The translations under genes were made by a program, and so were the position numbers. DNA of 52,639 bases from Natrinema hispanicum. GTDB taxonomy: Archaea > Halobacteriota > Halobacteria > Halobacteriales > Natrialbaceae. The DNA lies in NCBI RefSeq assembly GCF_900111485.1, contig NZ_FOIC01000019.1, positions 1 through 52,639 of the forward strand, read 5' to 3'. The notes below the pieces were generated by a model that made no database searches, was not told the DNA's origin, and saw nothing but the letters and a program-made list of their open reading frames with translations. Positions 25,391 to 33,523 of the stretch are shown piece by piece. Numbering within the stretch: the first letter of the stretch is position 1; each line of letters starts with the position of its first letter.

Positions 25391-26353
25391 TCAGACCGGC
25401 TCGAGCCCGTTCTCCTCGCGGAGCGTGTTGATGTACTCGCGGAACCCGTTCTCGAGGTCGTATTCGACCTCGTAGCCGAGGTCCTCCTGTGCGGCGGTCA
25501 TGTCGAGGTTCTGGGTCCACGGGAGTTCGCCGTCGTCGGAGACGTCGAGGTCGGCGTCCGGGATGATCTCGCGGACGGTATCGGCGGCCTCGCGGATGGT
25601 AGCGAGTTCCCCGCGGACGTTGTAGATCCGCTGGCTGAGGTCCTCGTCGGGGGTAAAGGCCGCCTTCCGGAACGCCTGGGCGATGTCGCGGGCGTGTTGC
25701 CAGTCGATGACCTGGTCGCCGTATTCGACGCTGAACGACTCCTCGAGGGCCGGTTTCTCGACGATGTTCGCGAGGAACGCCGAGCCGCCGGTCTCCCGGT
25801 AGGGGCCGTACGCGACGGTCGGGCGCAGGCCGACGTGGGAGACGTCGTAGTCCTCGTAGTAGACCCGAGCCTGGTGTTCGTTGTACTCTTTGGTCGCTCC
25901 GTAGAGCGTGTCGGGGTAGACGAGTTCGTCCTCGTCGACGTACTCGCCCTCGTAGTTGTGCGGCGGCGCGTACACGGCGGCGCTCGACGCCCAGGCGACG
26001 CGTTCGACCTGATCGTCGAGCGTACGGGCGGCTTCCAGGACGTTGTTCGTACCCGTGACGTTCACGTCGAGGGCCGCACGCGGGTTGTCGCGGGCAGTGT
26101 TGGTCAGCAGCGCTGCCAGGTGAATGATGTGTGTCGTTCCGGTCTCTTTGACTGCGCGGATGACGTCTGTCGGCTCCGAGACGTCGCCCCGCCGAATGGT
26201 CACGTCGTCGGCGACGCCGAGTTTGTCCAGAATGCGGTCGTCCGTCGACAGGTCGTAGGCGACGACGTCGTGTCCCGCATCGACCAAGTCCTCGACGACG
26301 TACGAGCCGAGGAAGCCAGTACCACCAGTGACGAGTACAGTTGACTCTGTCAT
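25391..26353 (-). CDS. NAD-dependent epimerase/dehydratase (extended SDR)
   Basis: A 320-residue extended short-chain dehydrogenase. The NAD-binding GGTGFLGSYV is at about residues 9-18, HLAALLTN follows, and the catalytic Ser/Tyr/Lys lie in WASSAAVYAP and YGATKEYNE. The middle GLRPTVAYGPYRETG is typical of nucleotide-sugar epimerases, but many relatives act on other substrates. It is convergent with the VOC gene and separated from it by the foldback element. The promoter faces the RidA gene on the other strand. Confidence 0.85.
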   Translation of the reverse strand: MTESTVLVTGGTGFLGSYVVEDLVDAGHDVVAYDLSTDDRILDKLGVADDVTIRRGDVSEPTDVIRAVKETGTTHIIHLAALLTNTARDNPRAALDVNVTGTNNVLEAARTLDDQVERVAWASSAAVYAPPHNYEGEYVDEDELVYPDTLYGATKEYNEHQARVYYEDYDVSHVGLRPTVAYGPYRETGGSAFLANIVEKPALEESFSVEYGDQVIDWQHARDIAQAFRKAAFTPDEDLSQRIYNVRGELATIREAADTVREIIPDADLDVSDDGELPWTQNLDMTAAQEDLGYEVEYDLENGFREYINTLREENGLEPV

Positions 26354-26460
26354 CGTATACCAACGACGTGACGGAGCAACACAAAAAAGTTTGTTATTAC
26401 CACCGTCCCGCCGACACGTCTACCACCAGGTATTTTGAGACCCACGATGTCCGTCACGTC

Positions 26461-26856
26461 ATGGCACGGCGACAGTTAGATCCAGACGGGCTCATCGACG
26501 CCTCGAGCATCGGCTACAGCCACGGCATCGTCGCGGACGGCACACTCTACATGTCCGGGCAAGTCGGCTGGGACGAGTCGTTCGAACTTGCCGGCGAGGA
26601 CGTCACAGCACAGACACGCCAAGCATTCGCGAACGTCGAGATGCTCCTCGAGGACGTCGATCGATCGCTGGCCGACGTGACGAAAGTGACCGCGCACGTC
26701 GTCGACCTCCAAGCGAACCGGGACGCGTTCTTCGAGGTGTGGAACGATGTGCTCAGCGAGCCGCCGTTCCCGTGTCTCACGCTGCTCGGTCCACAGCAAC
26801 TCGCACAGGACGGGTTACTCGTCGAACTCGAGGTCGAAGTCCCGATCGACGAGTAG
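26461..26856 (+). CDS. RidA/YjgF-family enamine/imine deaminase
   Basis: A 131-residue protein of the RidA fold. Signature parts are YSHGIVADGTLYMSGQVGWD, QTRQAFANVEMLLEDVDRSLADVTKVTAHVVDL and a C-terminal LLVELEVEVPIDE. RidA proteins hydrolyse reactive enamine/imine intermediates, but distant members in catabolic clusters have other roles. The usual Arg in the C-terminal active-site segment is not evident, so deaminase activity is not certain. The ATG at 26461 fits a TATA-like TATTTTGAG about 28 bases upstream. It ends 7 bases from the convergent ThDP gene. Confidence 0.83.
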   Translation: MARRQLDPDGLIDASSIGYSHGIVADGTLYMSGQVGWDESFELAGEDVTAQTRQAFANVEMLLEDVDRSLADVTKVTAHVVDLQANRDAFFEVWNDVLSEPPFPCLTLLGPQQLAQDGLLVELEVEVPIDE

Positions 26857-26863
26857 CCGCCGA

Positions 26864-28567
26864 CTATTCGTGGAGGCCGCCGACCTGTTCGTAGAACGAC
26901 GATTGGAGAGACTCGACCATTTCCTCTTCGCGATCAATGCGCGTGTCGATGACGAACGGGACATCGGCGTTCGTCCCGGTCTCGAGCGCGTCGGCGAGTT
27001 CGTCGGGCGTCACTGCACGCGTCGCCTCGGCCCCGAACGCTTCAGCAGCCTTGACGAAGTCGGTATCGTGGAACTCGACGCCGGCGATGTCGCCCTCGTC
27101 GTCTTGCATCTGCCGGACCATGCCCAGACTCGTATCGTTCAAGACGACGAACGTCGGCGCCACGCCGTGTTCGACGGCCGTCTCGACGCTGGTCATTGTC
27201 ATGGCGAAGCCGCCGTCGCCGGCGACGCCGATGACGTCCTTGTCCGTCGTGATCGCCGCCGAAACGGCTGCCGGCGTAGCCCAGCCCATGCTCCCGACGC
27301 CGCCGCTGCCGTAGTAGGTCCCCGTGTCGGGGGTCTCCAGGTAGTTCAGGAGCCAGAAGCGGTTGTTCCCGGAGTCGGCTGTGACGATGGTGTCCGCGTC
27401 GACGACGGCTTCGATCTCTTTGACCGCGCGCTGGGGCTTGATTGGTGAGGCATTCGACTTACACTTCGGATCGGAGAACGACTCCCGTGCCTCGGCCGCC
27501 CGGTCGCGTGCCCAGTCGTTGACCACGTCGTCGGGTAGTGCATCCGCGAGGTCGGCGAGGCTCTGCGTAGCATCGCCGATGAGTGCGACGTCAGCAGGGT
27601 AGACCCATCCGGCGTTGCGGGTGTCGATGTCGGCGTGGATGATCGTCTGTTCGTCCGGTCGGATGAAACCGGGTGCCTGCCAGTTCGTGTCCATCGGGTT
27701 GAGTCGGGACCCGACGACAAGCAGTACGTCAGCCTCGCTGACAACTTGATTCGCTCCTTCGTGGCCGAACGAGCCAATGACGCCCGCGGCCTGCTCGTGA
27801 ATCTCGGGAAACGTGGATTTTCCGAGATAGGAGGTAGTGACGACGGCGTCGGTGGCCTCGGCGACTGCCATCAGTTCGTCGTACGCGCCAGCCGAGTGGA
27901 CGCCGTTGCCGGCGATGATGACCGGGCGCTCGGCGGCCATCAGTTCATCCACAGCCGTCGCGAGGTCATCAGCGTCGGGACGTGCCTCCCAGTTTTGTAC
28001 CTGGTCGTGGCCGTCCCAGACAGGTGGCACTGGATCGTCGGGCATCTCATCGGAAACGGCGTCACCGTCAAGAATGACGGCAGTGGGGCCGGAGCGGCCA
28101 GCCGTCGCGTGTTTGAATGCCAGCTGGAGGCTGCGAATGGTTTCCGTTGGCGACCGAGGGAACCAGTGTTCCTTGGTGTACGCCTCGAGCGCTGAGGGGA
28201 GATCTAGTCCTCCGTAGTCGCCCCGGGCCTGCTGGTAGGGCGCGAGCGTGGAGTAGTCGCCGCGCTCGCTGGCCTCCGTGATGACGACCATCGGCGAGGA
28301 GGCGAGTTTGCCCTCCATCTGTCCGATGGCACCGAGACTGCCGATCCACGGTCCCTGCCCCGCGAGGACGCCGGGATTGCCCGTCATCCGCCCGTACATC
28401 TCCGCCATGATACTCGCCTCGCGCTCGTCACGTGGGCGAACCATGGTCACATCGGACTCCGGGATGTAATCGAGGATTTCGATGACCCGGCCGCCCGGAT
28501 ACCCGAACAGATACTCGACGTCCTGGGCGTCGAGCTCTTCGACGAGCCGTTCGCCCGTCTCAGTCAT
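26864..28567 (-). CDS. Thiamine-diphosphate-dependent enzyme (acetolactate-synthase/decarboxylase superfamily)
   Basis: A 567-residue three-domain ThDP enzyme. The N-terminal Pyr domain has the catalytic Glu in RPRDEREASIMAEMYGR. A central domain follows (VIGSFGHEGANQVVSEADVLLVVGSRL). The C-terminal PP domain binds ThDP-Mg through GDGGFAMTMTSVETAVEHG and the later Asn-Asp in VVLNDTSLGM. This is the fold of acetolactate synthase, benzoylformate decarboxylase and relatives. It overlaps the EthD gene by 8 bases (ATGACTGA) and is second in that operon. A 2-oxo-acid decarboxylase feeding aldehydes to the aldehyde dehydrogenases is a reasonable guess, but the substrate is not visible. Confidence 0.83.
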   Translation of the reverse strand: MTETGERLVEELDAQDVEYLFGYPGGRVIEILDYIPESDVTMVRPRDEREASIMAEMYGRMTGNPGVLAGQGPWIGSLGAIGQMEGKLASSPMVVITEASERGDYSTLAPYQQARGDYGGLDLPSALEAYTKEHWFPRSPTETIRSLQLAFKHATAGRSGPTAVILDGDAVSDEMPDDPVPPVWDGHDQVQNWEARPDADDLATAVDELMAAERPVIIAGNGVHSAGAYDELMAVAEATDAVVTTSYLGKSTFPEIHEQAAGVIGSFGHEGANQVVSEADVLLVVGSRLNPMDTNWQAPGFIRPDEQTIIHADIDTRNAGWVYPADVALIGDATQSLADLADALPDDVVNDWARDRAAEARESFSDPKCKSNASPIKPQRAVKEIEAVVDADTIVTADSGNNRFWLLNYLETPDTGTYYGSGGVGSMGWATPAAVSAAITTDKDVIGVAGDGGFAMTMTSVETAVEHGVAPTFVVLNDTSLGMVRQMQDDEGDIAGVEFHDTDFVKAAEAFGAEATRAVTPDELADALETGTNADVPFVIDTRIDREEEMVESLQSSFYEQVGGLHE

Positions 28568-28886
28568 GGGTCTCGTCGAGTTGCACAGTCTCGTCGACGA
28601 CGAGCGTCGGCCCTGCCTCGAGGTCGATGAACTCCGCGGCGTCGGCTTGGACCTTCTGTCCGACCTCGGACTCGAAGGCCTGATTGAGCGCTGTCATGTC
28701 GTCGAAGTAGAGCTCAAGGACGCCGTCATACTCGACGGCATTCGGGTTCGTCGGGACAGACGTCGTGTACTTCCGGAGGCCCGGCAGATCCTTTGCGATC
28801 GCTGCGTGCTCGCCCTGCCAGCGCTCGGCGAACTCCTCGTGGCTGTACTCGTCCGTGCGGACGAGGAAGTCTACCATCTTAATCAT
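28560..28886 (-). CDS. EthD-domain protein
   Basis: A 108-residue single EthD-like domain: KMVDFLVRTDEYSHEEFAERW, HAAIAKDLPGLRKYTTSVPTN, VEYDGVLELYFDD and a C-terminal FIDLEAGPTLVVDE. It is related to each half of the double protein at 12371. EthD proteins are small dimeric accessory or catalytic proteins of catabolic operons, and the role is not established. First gene of the operon with the ThDP enzyme. The ATG at 28886 (or 28877) fits a TATA-like AATATG on the minus strand near 28907. Confidence 0.78.
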   Translation of the reverse strand: MIKMVDFLVRTDEYSHEEFAERWQGEHAAIAKDLPGLRKYTTSVPTNPNAVEYDGVLELYFDDMTALNQAFESEVGQKVQADAAEFIDLEAGPTLVVDETVQLDETHD

Positions 28887-28990
28887 GGTACTAGCTATCT
28901 CATATTCCACACTCTTTGGTTTAACGGTTACCGCTTCCCGCGCCAGCTCACGGGAATCGCTGAAGAGATGTCCAATCGGGTTCGACAGCT

Positions 28991-29009
28991 TGTTCGAATA
29001 GCTTGAACA
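28991..29009. promoter_or_regulatory. Operator-like dyad TGTTC-N9-GAACA, copy 1
   Basis: It lies directly upstream of the TATA box of the second IclR gene, ending 2 bases before it, in the divergent region shared with the EthD/ThDP operon. The same dyad with the same 9-base spacer occurs at 30004 and 30619. A dimeric regulator, most likely the adjacent IclR protein, is the natural candidate to bind it (inference). Confidence 0.55.
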
Positions 29010-29010
29010 G

Positions 29011-29019
29011 GCTTTAGTG
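29011..29019 (+). promoter_or_regulatory. TATA box of the second IclR gene
   Basis: GCTTTAGTG is centred about 27 bases before the ATG at 29042, consistent with a leaderless mRNA. The dyad immediately upstream would overlap the BRE position, which suits repression or autoregulation. Confidence 0.55.
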
Positions 29020-29041
29020 AAATCAATCCGTTGAGTATCAC

Positions 29042-29812
29042 ATGTCACTCCCACCTGATGTCGACCGGCCCGTCGAAACCGTCGAACGAGCGATCGACAT
29101 CATCGACTACCTCAAGGAGAACGGACCTGCAACGATCGCCGAGGTGACGGCCCATCTCGGCTGTGCCAAGAGCACTGCCCATCGCCACCTGAAGACGCTC
29201 GAGGCGAGCAGCTTTCTCATCGAGGAAAACGACGAATATCGTCTCGGGATTCGGTTTTTGGACTACGGCGTCATCGCTCGAGACAGGCACACGTTCTATC
29301 GGGAAGTGAAATCGAAAGTTGATACTCTCGCCGACGAGACTGACGAGAAGATCTGGTGTGCCGTCGAGGAGCACGGGCGGAGCGTTCATATCTACGGCGC
29401 GCAGGGGAAACGCTCCGTGCGGACGTACGCTCGCCTGGGACATCAGAACTACCTCCACCAGCATGCCGCGGGGAAGGCGATACTGGCGTATCTGCCGGAC
29501 GAGCGCATCGACGAGATCGTCGAGACGTACGGATTGCCAGCACGAACGCAACATACGATAACGACCGCGGACGAGCTCTGGGACGAGATCGAGGCCATTC
29601 GCGAGCGTGGGTACGCACTGAACATTGAGGAGTCCGTCGAAGGGCTCCACGCGATCGGGGCACCGATAAAAGATGAGAACGGGACTGCACTCGGCGCTAT
29701 CAGCATCTCGGGGCCTGCGAATCGCCTCGACGGATCGTTCCTCCGGGAAGAACTCCCGACGCTACTGCTCGGGACAGTCAACGAAATCACGATTAACCTC
29801 GCACACGCCTGA
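29042..29812 (+). CDS. IclR-family transcriptional regulator (second copy)
   Basis: A 256-residue regulator. The winged HTH is at about residues 14-70 (TIAEVTAHLGCAKSTAHRHLK). The effector-binding domain has HQHAAGKAILAYLPDE, YALNIEESVEGLHAIGAPI and AISISGPANRL. It shares the overall plan of the regulator at 4311 but is clearly a different protein. It is divergent from the EthD/ThDP operon and is the likely local regulator of that operon and perhaps of the downstream crotonase/dehydrogenase genes. Confidence 0.9.
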   Translation: MSLPPDVDRPVETVERAIDIIDYLKENGPATIAEVTAHLGCAKSTAHRHLKTLEASSFLIEENDEYRLGIRFLDYGVIARDRHTFYREVKSKVDTLADETDEKIWCAVEEHGRSVHIYGAQGKRSVRTYARLGHQNYLHQHAAGKAILAYLPDERIDEIVETYGLPARTQHTITTADELWDEIEAIRERGYALNIEESVEGLHAIGAPIKDENGTALGAISISGPANRLDGSFLREELPTLLLGTVNEITINLAHA

Positions 29813-30003
29813 CGGACGACCGTCGCAAGACGGCTTCTCGAGGGTGTGACCCGGCCGCGTCTGTCGCCGCTCACCCAACTATCCGCCCGAACAGCGGTCA
29901 CGAGACGGCCGGTTCGCCCGCGGACGCGTATCACATTACCGAACGAGTAATGATATATTCCGACAGGAGCTGGACAGGCTTCCTTCTTTTCTGTTCCCAA
30001 TTC

Positions 30004-30022
30004 TGTTCACTTACAGTGAACA
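30004..30022. promoter_or_regulatory. Operator-like dyad TGTTC-N9-GAACA, copy 2
   Basis: The arms extend to 8 perfect base pairs, TGTTCACT and AGTGAACA, around a 3-base centre. It lies about 190 bases after the end of the second IclR gene. Confidence 0.5.
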
Positions 30023-30201
30023 CAAATTCCGGCGTACCGAAACGTACTTTGGTACTCAGTCAGCGATACCGTGTTTCCCGCGAATATCGGCCCTAGAAAG
30101 CCGGCTACGGCGACACAAACAATCTGTTACTACCTCAATTCATTCGATCTATTCGAATACGCGAATTTGCCAGCTCGACTTGAGAAATCGAGTCCATTGC
30201 C

Positions 30202-30223
30202 ATTACAGAACTAGTTCTGTAAT
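30202..30223. promoter_or_regulatory. Perfect 22-bp palindrome, copy 2 of a pair
   Basis: ATTACAGAACT and AGTTCTGTAAT form a perfect palindrome with CTAG at its centre. The near-copy at 3858-3879 differs at two positions only, and the flanks of the two sites are unrelated, which favours a binding site over a mobile repeat. Confidence 0.55.
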
Positions 30224-30528
30224 CAGTAGAAGAGCGTGGTACGACGCATCACCACAATGGGCTCGTTTCTGCTATGCCGACCAATGATCGCGGTGGATCA
30301 GAGCTGAGCGCCGGGTCGATATCCCGAAGTCAAGAAAAGGTCTCACGGTTCACGGCCGATATCTGTCTCGAGAAGCTCCAAAACCACTGATTCAATTATG
30401 ATGAACGCAAATCCGGCCCCAACTGACTGGCAATGGCTCTCAAGGATCGGGCCGATGGCAAATCCACTCGCTGTCATGCGATTAAATCGAATATTCCGAG
30501 ACCAGAACTGTGAACATCGACGTGCGAG

Positions 30529-30547
30529 CGTTCACTGTCGATGAACA
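30529..30547. promoter_or_regulatory. Dyad of the TGTTC-N9-GAACA type, one mismatch
   Basis: It reads CGTTC, nine bases, then GAACA, the same spacing as the three perfect copies. It lies 90 bases from the next copy. Confidence 0.35.
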
Positions 30548-30618
30548 ACCATCATTGAACGAGAAATCGACGCTTAGCTGGTGGCGGCAGCAGATAGCCC
30601 TGTTCGACAATGAAAAAT

Positions 30619-30637
30619 TGTTCGATAAGGGTGAACA
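30619..30637. promoter_or_regulatory. Operator-like dyad TGTTC-N9-GAACA, copy 3
   Basis: TGTTC and GAACA flank GATAAGGGT. It lies 34 bases beyond the 3' end of the crotonase gene, so it does not sit at an obvious promoter of an annotated gene. Confidence 0.5.
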
Positions 30638-30670
30638 GTTATGCTACTTGTTCACAGAGTACGATCGTGA

Positions 30671-31480
30671 TCAGCTGCTCGGCCAGTCGGGCTCGCGATC
30701 CTCAAAGAAGGCGTCGATGCCCTCGTTCTTATCGTCGGTCGCGAATAGTTGTGCGAATAGTTCAGCCTCGTACTCGATGCCCTCCTCTAAGCCCATCCGC
30801 GAGGCGGCTTTGACGGACTTTTTCGCGAACTCGAGTGCGACCGGGCTCTTCTCGGCCATTGCTGCGGCGAGGTCGTAGACGCTGTCGTCGAACGTCTCGT
30901 CGGCGTGTACCTCGTCGACGAGGCCGATGTCTGCGGCTTCTTCGGCGTCGATGAGTTCACCGGATAGGATGAGCCGCATGGCGTGGCCTTCACCGACTAG
31001 TCGCGGGAGGCGCTGGGTGCCGCCACCGCCTGGCATGATACCGAGGTTGATCTCGGGTTGACCGATTTTCGCGTCCTCGTGGGCAATGCGGACATCGCAC
31101 GCCTGGATGAGTTCGCAGCCCCCTCCCAGTGCATGGCCGTTAATCCGGGCGATGACCGGGATCGGACAGTCGTCGACGCGCTCGTAGACGCGCGGGCGCT
31201 TGCTCGCTTCACGTTGCTCTAGCATACCCCGTTCGCGCAGTTCCGTCACGTCCGCGCCCGCGACGAACGCGCCGGATTCCTCAGCACCCGTCAGGACGAC
31301 GACGCGCACGTCGCTGTCCTCGACGGCGTCGAGAACGTCTTTGAGTTCCGACCGCAACTGTGCGTTGAGCGCATTGCGGGCGTCTGGTCGGCATAGTTCG
31401 ATCGTCGCTACGTGCTCGATACGGTCACCGACGGTGGCGTTTACCGTCTCACACTCGGCGGCGGTCGCTTCGATCGACAT
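30671..31480 (-). CDS. Enoyl-CoA hydratase (crotonase), PaaF-like role
   Basis: A 269-residue crotonase. Both catalytic glutamates of true hydratases are present: one in GHALGGGCELIQACD, the other in IGQPEINLGIMPGGGGTQRL. The oxyanion-hole region is AFVAGADVTEL. It adds water to 2,3-enoyl-CoA, the step after ring cleavage in the phenylacetate pathway or in general beta-oxidation. Its ATG overlaps the stop of the hydroxyacyl-CoA dehydrogenase (TGATG), so the two form an operon and act in sequence. A paa-specific role is inferred from location. Confidence 0.88.
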   Translation of the reverse strand: MSIEATAAECETVNATVGDRIEHVATIELCRPDARNALNAQLRSELKDVLDAVEDSDVRVVVLTGAEESGAFVAGADVTELRERGMLEQREASKRPRVYERVDDCPIPVIARINGHALGGGCELIQACDVRIAHEDAKIGQPEINLGIMPGGGGTQRLPRLVGEGHAMRLILSGELIDAEEAADIGLVDEVHADETFDDSVYDLAAAMAEKSPVALEFAKKSVKAASRMGLEEGIEYEAELFAQLFATDDKNEGIDAFFEDREPDWPSS

Positions 31481-32364
31481 CAGTCATCACCCCAGTCGCC
31501 GCTCGTGCCGACGATTTCGCCGTCCTCCCAGACATAGAATCCTTCACCGCTTTTCTTGCCAAGTTTGCCGGCTCGGACTTTCCGTTTTAACACCTGTGGG
31601 GGCTTGAATCGCTCGCCGAGTTCCTCACGGAGGTACTCGAGGATGTCCAGTCGAACGTCGAGCCCAACGACATCGCCGAGTTCGATCGGTCCCATCGGGT
31701 GGTTGTAGCCGAGTTCCATCGCGGTGTCGATGTCCCGCGGATCGGCGACGCCTTCCTCGACCATCCGCATCGCCTCGACACCGAGCGCGACACCCAGCCG
31801 CGAGGACGCGAAGCCGGGGGCGTCGGTCACTTCGACAGGTGTCTTATCGATGTCCTCAATGTACTCGTGGGCGAACTCGAGGGTCTCGTCGTCGGTCTGC
31901 TCGGCGACGACGATTTCGACGAGTTCCATGATGTGGACAGGATTGAAGAAGTGCAGTCCGATCACACGGCCGTCGTTCGCCGCCGCGCTCGCGATCTCCG
32001 TGATCGACAGCGAGGAGGTGTTCGTCGCGATGACCGTCTCGTCGTCGACCAGCTCTTCGACGTCCGCCATCGTCGACTTCTTGAGGTCTAAGTCCTCGGG
32101 AACGGCTTCGACGACGAGATCCGCGTCCGCGACGGCCTCCTCGAGGTCCGTCGTTCCCGAGAGGCGCTCGAGGGCGGCGTCGGCCTCCTCGCGGGTGACC
32201 TTGTCGCGTTCGATGCCGCCCTCGAGGTTGTCCTCGATCGACTTGAGGCCGTTCTCGACATATTCCGTCTCGATGTCCCGGACGATCACGTCGTGGCCAG
32301 CCATGGCGGTTACTTGTGCGATTCCGTGCCCCATAGTTCCAGCTCCAAGTACTGCGACTCGCAT
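31480..32364 (-). CDS. 3-hydroxyacyl-CoA dehydrogenase, PaaH-like role
   Basis: A 294-residue single-function HAD. The N-terminal NAD-binding loop is VAVLGAGTMGHGIAQV. VVEAVPEDLDLKKS, ATNTSSLSIT and HFFNPVHIMELVEIV (catalytic His and Asn region) follow, and the C-terminal part has DAPGFASSRLGVALG-like sequence. It oxidises L-3-hydroxyacyl-CoA to 3-oxoacyl-CoA. It comes first in the operon with the crotonase. ATG 32364 suits a TATA-like CTTTTAG on the minus strand about 27 bases upstream. Confidence 0.9.
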   Translation of the reverse strand: MRVAVLGAGTMGHGIAQVTAMAGHDVIVRDIETEYVENGLKSIEDNLEGGIERDKVTREEADAALERLSGTTDLEEAVADADLVVEAVPEDLDLKKSTMADVEELVDDETVIATNTSSLSITEIASAAANDGRVIGLHFFNPVHIMELVEIVVAEQTDDETLEFAHEYIEDIDKTPVEVTDAPGFASSRLGVALGVEAMRMVEEGVADPRDIDTAMELGYNHPMGPIELGDVVGLDVRLDILEYLREELGERFKPPQVLKRKVRAGKLGKKSGEGFYVWEDGEIVGTSGDWGDD

Positions 32365-32480
32365 ACACAAGCAATACCGTGGGTCCCTAAAAGCCGTTTC
32401 CGTTTCATACGTGTGAGTCCGATCCGGCGCACCCGCGATCCGTCTGTGGATGCCCCGGGGAATTCGTCACAACCTCCGTC

Positions 32481-32828
32481 TCAGAAGACGAGCGCGGGAC
32501 CGAACTCGAGCACCCAGAGGGCGGCCATCCCGACGCCGATCGTCAACAGAATGTTCCCGCGCCACCACGCCACCGCGGCGGCGACGATACCGGCGGCCAG
32601 CCGGTCGTCTATGACCATCGCGGCGACATCTGGACTCGGCGTGACGAGTCCAGGGGCGACGAGTGCTGCGAGCACCGCCGGAGGGACGAACTTGAGAACG
32701 AGCTTGACACGCGGCGGAACCTGGTTGATTCGGCCGAACAAGTGGATAAAGGAGAGCCGGATGAGATAGGTCGCGACGGCGATCACAAGGATAATGACCC
32801 AGATACCGAGCGTGGAGAACTCGCTCAT
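32481..32828 (-). CDS. azlD: AzlD-family transporter subunit
   Basis: A 115-residue protein with four hydrophobic segments. The family signature is WVIILVIAVATYLIRLSF near the start and VLKFVPPAVLAALVAPGL in the middle. AzlD is the small partner of AzlC in branched-chain amino-acid (or analogue) export. Its ATG overlaps the end of azlC by 4 bases. Its presence in a catabolic region suggests overflow export of branched-chain amino acids or a related acid, but no direct evidence exists. Confidence 0.85.
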   Translation of the reverse strand: MSEFSTLGIWVIILVIAVATYLIRLSFIHLFGRINQVPPRVKLVLKFVPPAVLAALVAPGLVTPSPDVAAMVIDDRLAAGIVAAAVAWWRGNILLTIGVGMAALWVLEFGPALVF

Positions 32829-33523
32829 CGGTCCATCGCCTCCTCAGTGGTCACGCCGGCGGCGATCCCGACGGCTGCGGCGATGAGGAGGTCGAGTCCC
32901 GCCGGCAGTCCGAACTCGGCGACGGCGTACGCCGCGGCGATCGCGACGATGGCGCTGGCGAGGGCGGATACGACCTGCGGGAGATCCTCGATTGCCGGGA
33001 CCAGGATCGCGAGGAAGACTAGCGGAATCGCGAACATGAGGTTCAGCGACTCCGGAATGCCGGCACCGAGGACGAAGCCAACGATCGTCGTGGCGACCCA
33101 GACGACCCAGATACTCACGCCGAGCCCGAGGTAGTACAGCCGCTTGTCACGGCTTCGGGCTTCCGCGGCGTACTCGGCGATGGACATCGCGTAGACGTGA
33201 TCGGTGAGGAAGTATGCGAGATACGCCCGCGTTCGCTTCCCGTAGTCGGTAAAGTGTGGCGCGATCGACGCTGAGTACATGAGCATCCGCAAGTTGACGA
33301 CGATTCCAGTGATGACGATGATGGTGAGCCCTGCGTTCGCACCGATCAACTCGACGGTGACGAGCTGTGCGGTGCCCGCAAAGATACCCGCGGACATCAT
33401 CGTCGTCTGGGCAACCGACAGTCCCGCACCGTCAGCGGCGATCCCGAAGACGAGCGCGAACGGGACGAGCCCAAGCAGGATTCCAATGGAGTCGCGCGCT
33501 CCCGCGCTAAAATCTTCGTTCAT
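32825..33523 (-). CDS. azlC: AzlC-family transporter subunit
   Basis: A 232-residue membrane protein: LLGLVPFALVFGIAADGAGLS, FAGTAQLVTVELIGA and NLRMLMYSASIAPHF are the AzlC hallmarks. With AzlD it forms a two-gene amino-acid exporter. The ATG at 33523 gives the normal family length; the same frame is open far upstream, but that part is basic and not conserved. Confidence 0.88.
   Translation of the reverse strand: MNEDFSAGARDSIGILLGLVPFALVFGIAADGAGLSVAQTTMMSAGIFAGTAQLVTVELIGANAGLTIIVITGIVVNLRMLMYSASIAPHFTDYGKRTRAYLAYFLTDHVYAMSIAEYAAEARSRDKRLYYLGLGVSIWVVWVATTIVGFVLGAGIPESLNLMFAIPLVFLAILVPAIEDLPQVVSALASAIVAIAAAYAVAEFGLPAGLDLLIAAAVGIAAGVTTEEAMDR

Larger units (their letters stand above)
29813..30670. 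other. Large regulatory-looking spacer
   Basis: About 860 bases without a convincing gene. One open frame (30510-30878) runs antisense into the crotonase gene and is not called. The spacer carries several dyads: CATTAC-N7-GTAATG at 29934-29952, TGTTCACT-tac-AGTGAACA at 30004-30022, a perfect 22-bp palindrome at 30202-30223, and two more TGTTC-type dyads at 30529-30547 and 30619-30637. The density is striking for DNA that lies at the 3' ends of both neighbouring genes. Confidence 0.55.

Noticed and set aside
29934..29952. Inverted repeat CATTAC-N7-GTAATG as a third copy of the 22-bp palindrome
   Set aside because: The arms match but the centre and the spacing differ, so it cannot be counted as the same site.
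30510..30878. An open frame of 122 codons between the second IclR gene and the crotonase
   Set aside because: Its second half is antisense to the crotonase gene, no promoter or family match is visible, and it overlaps two operator-like dyads.
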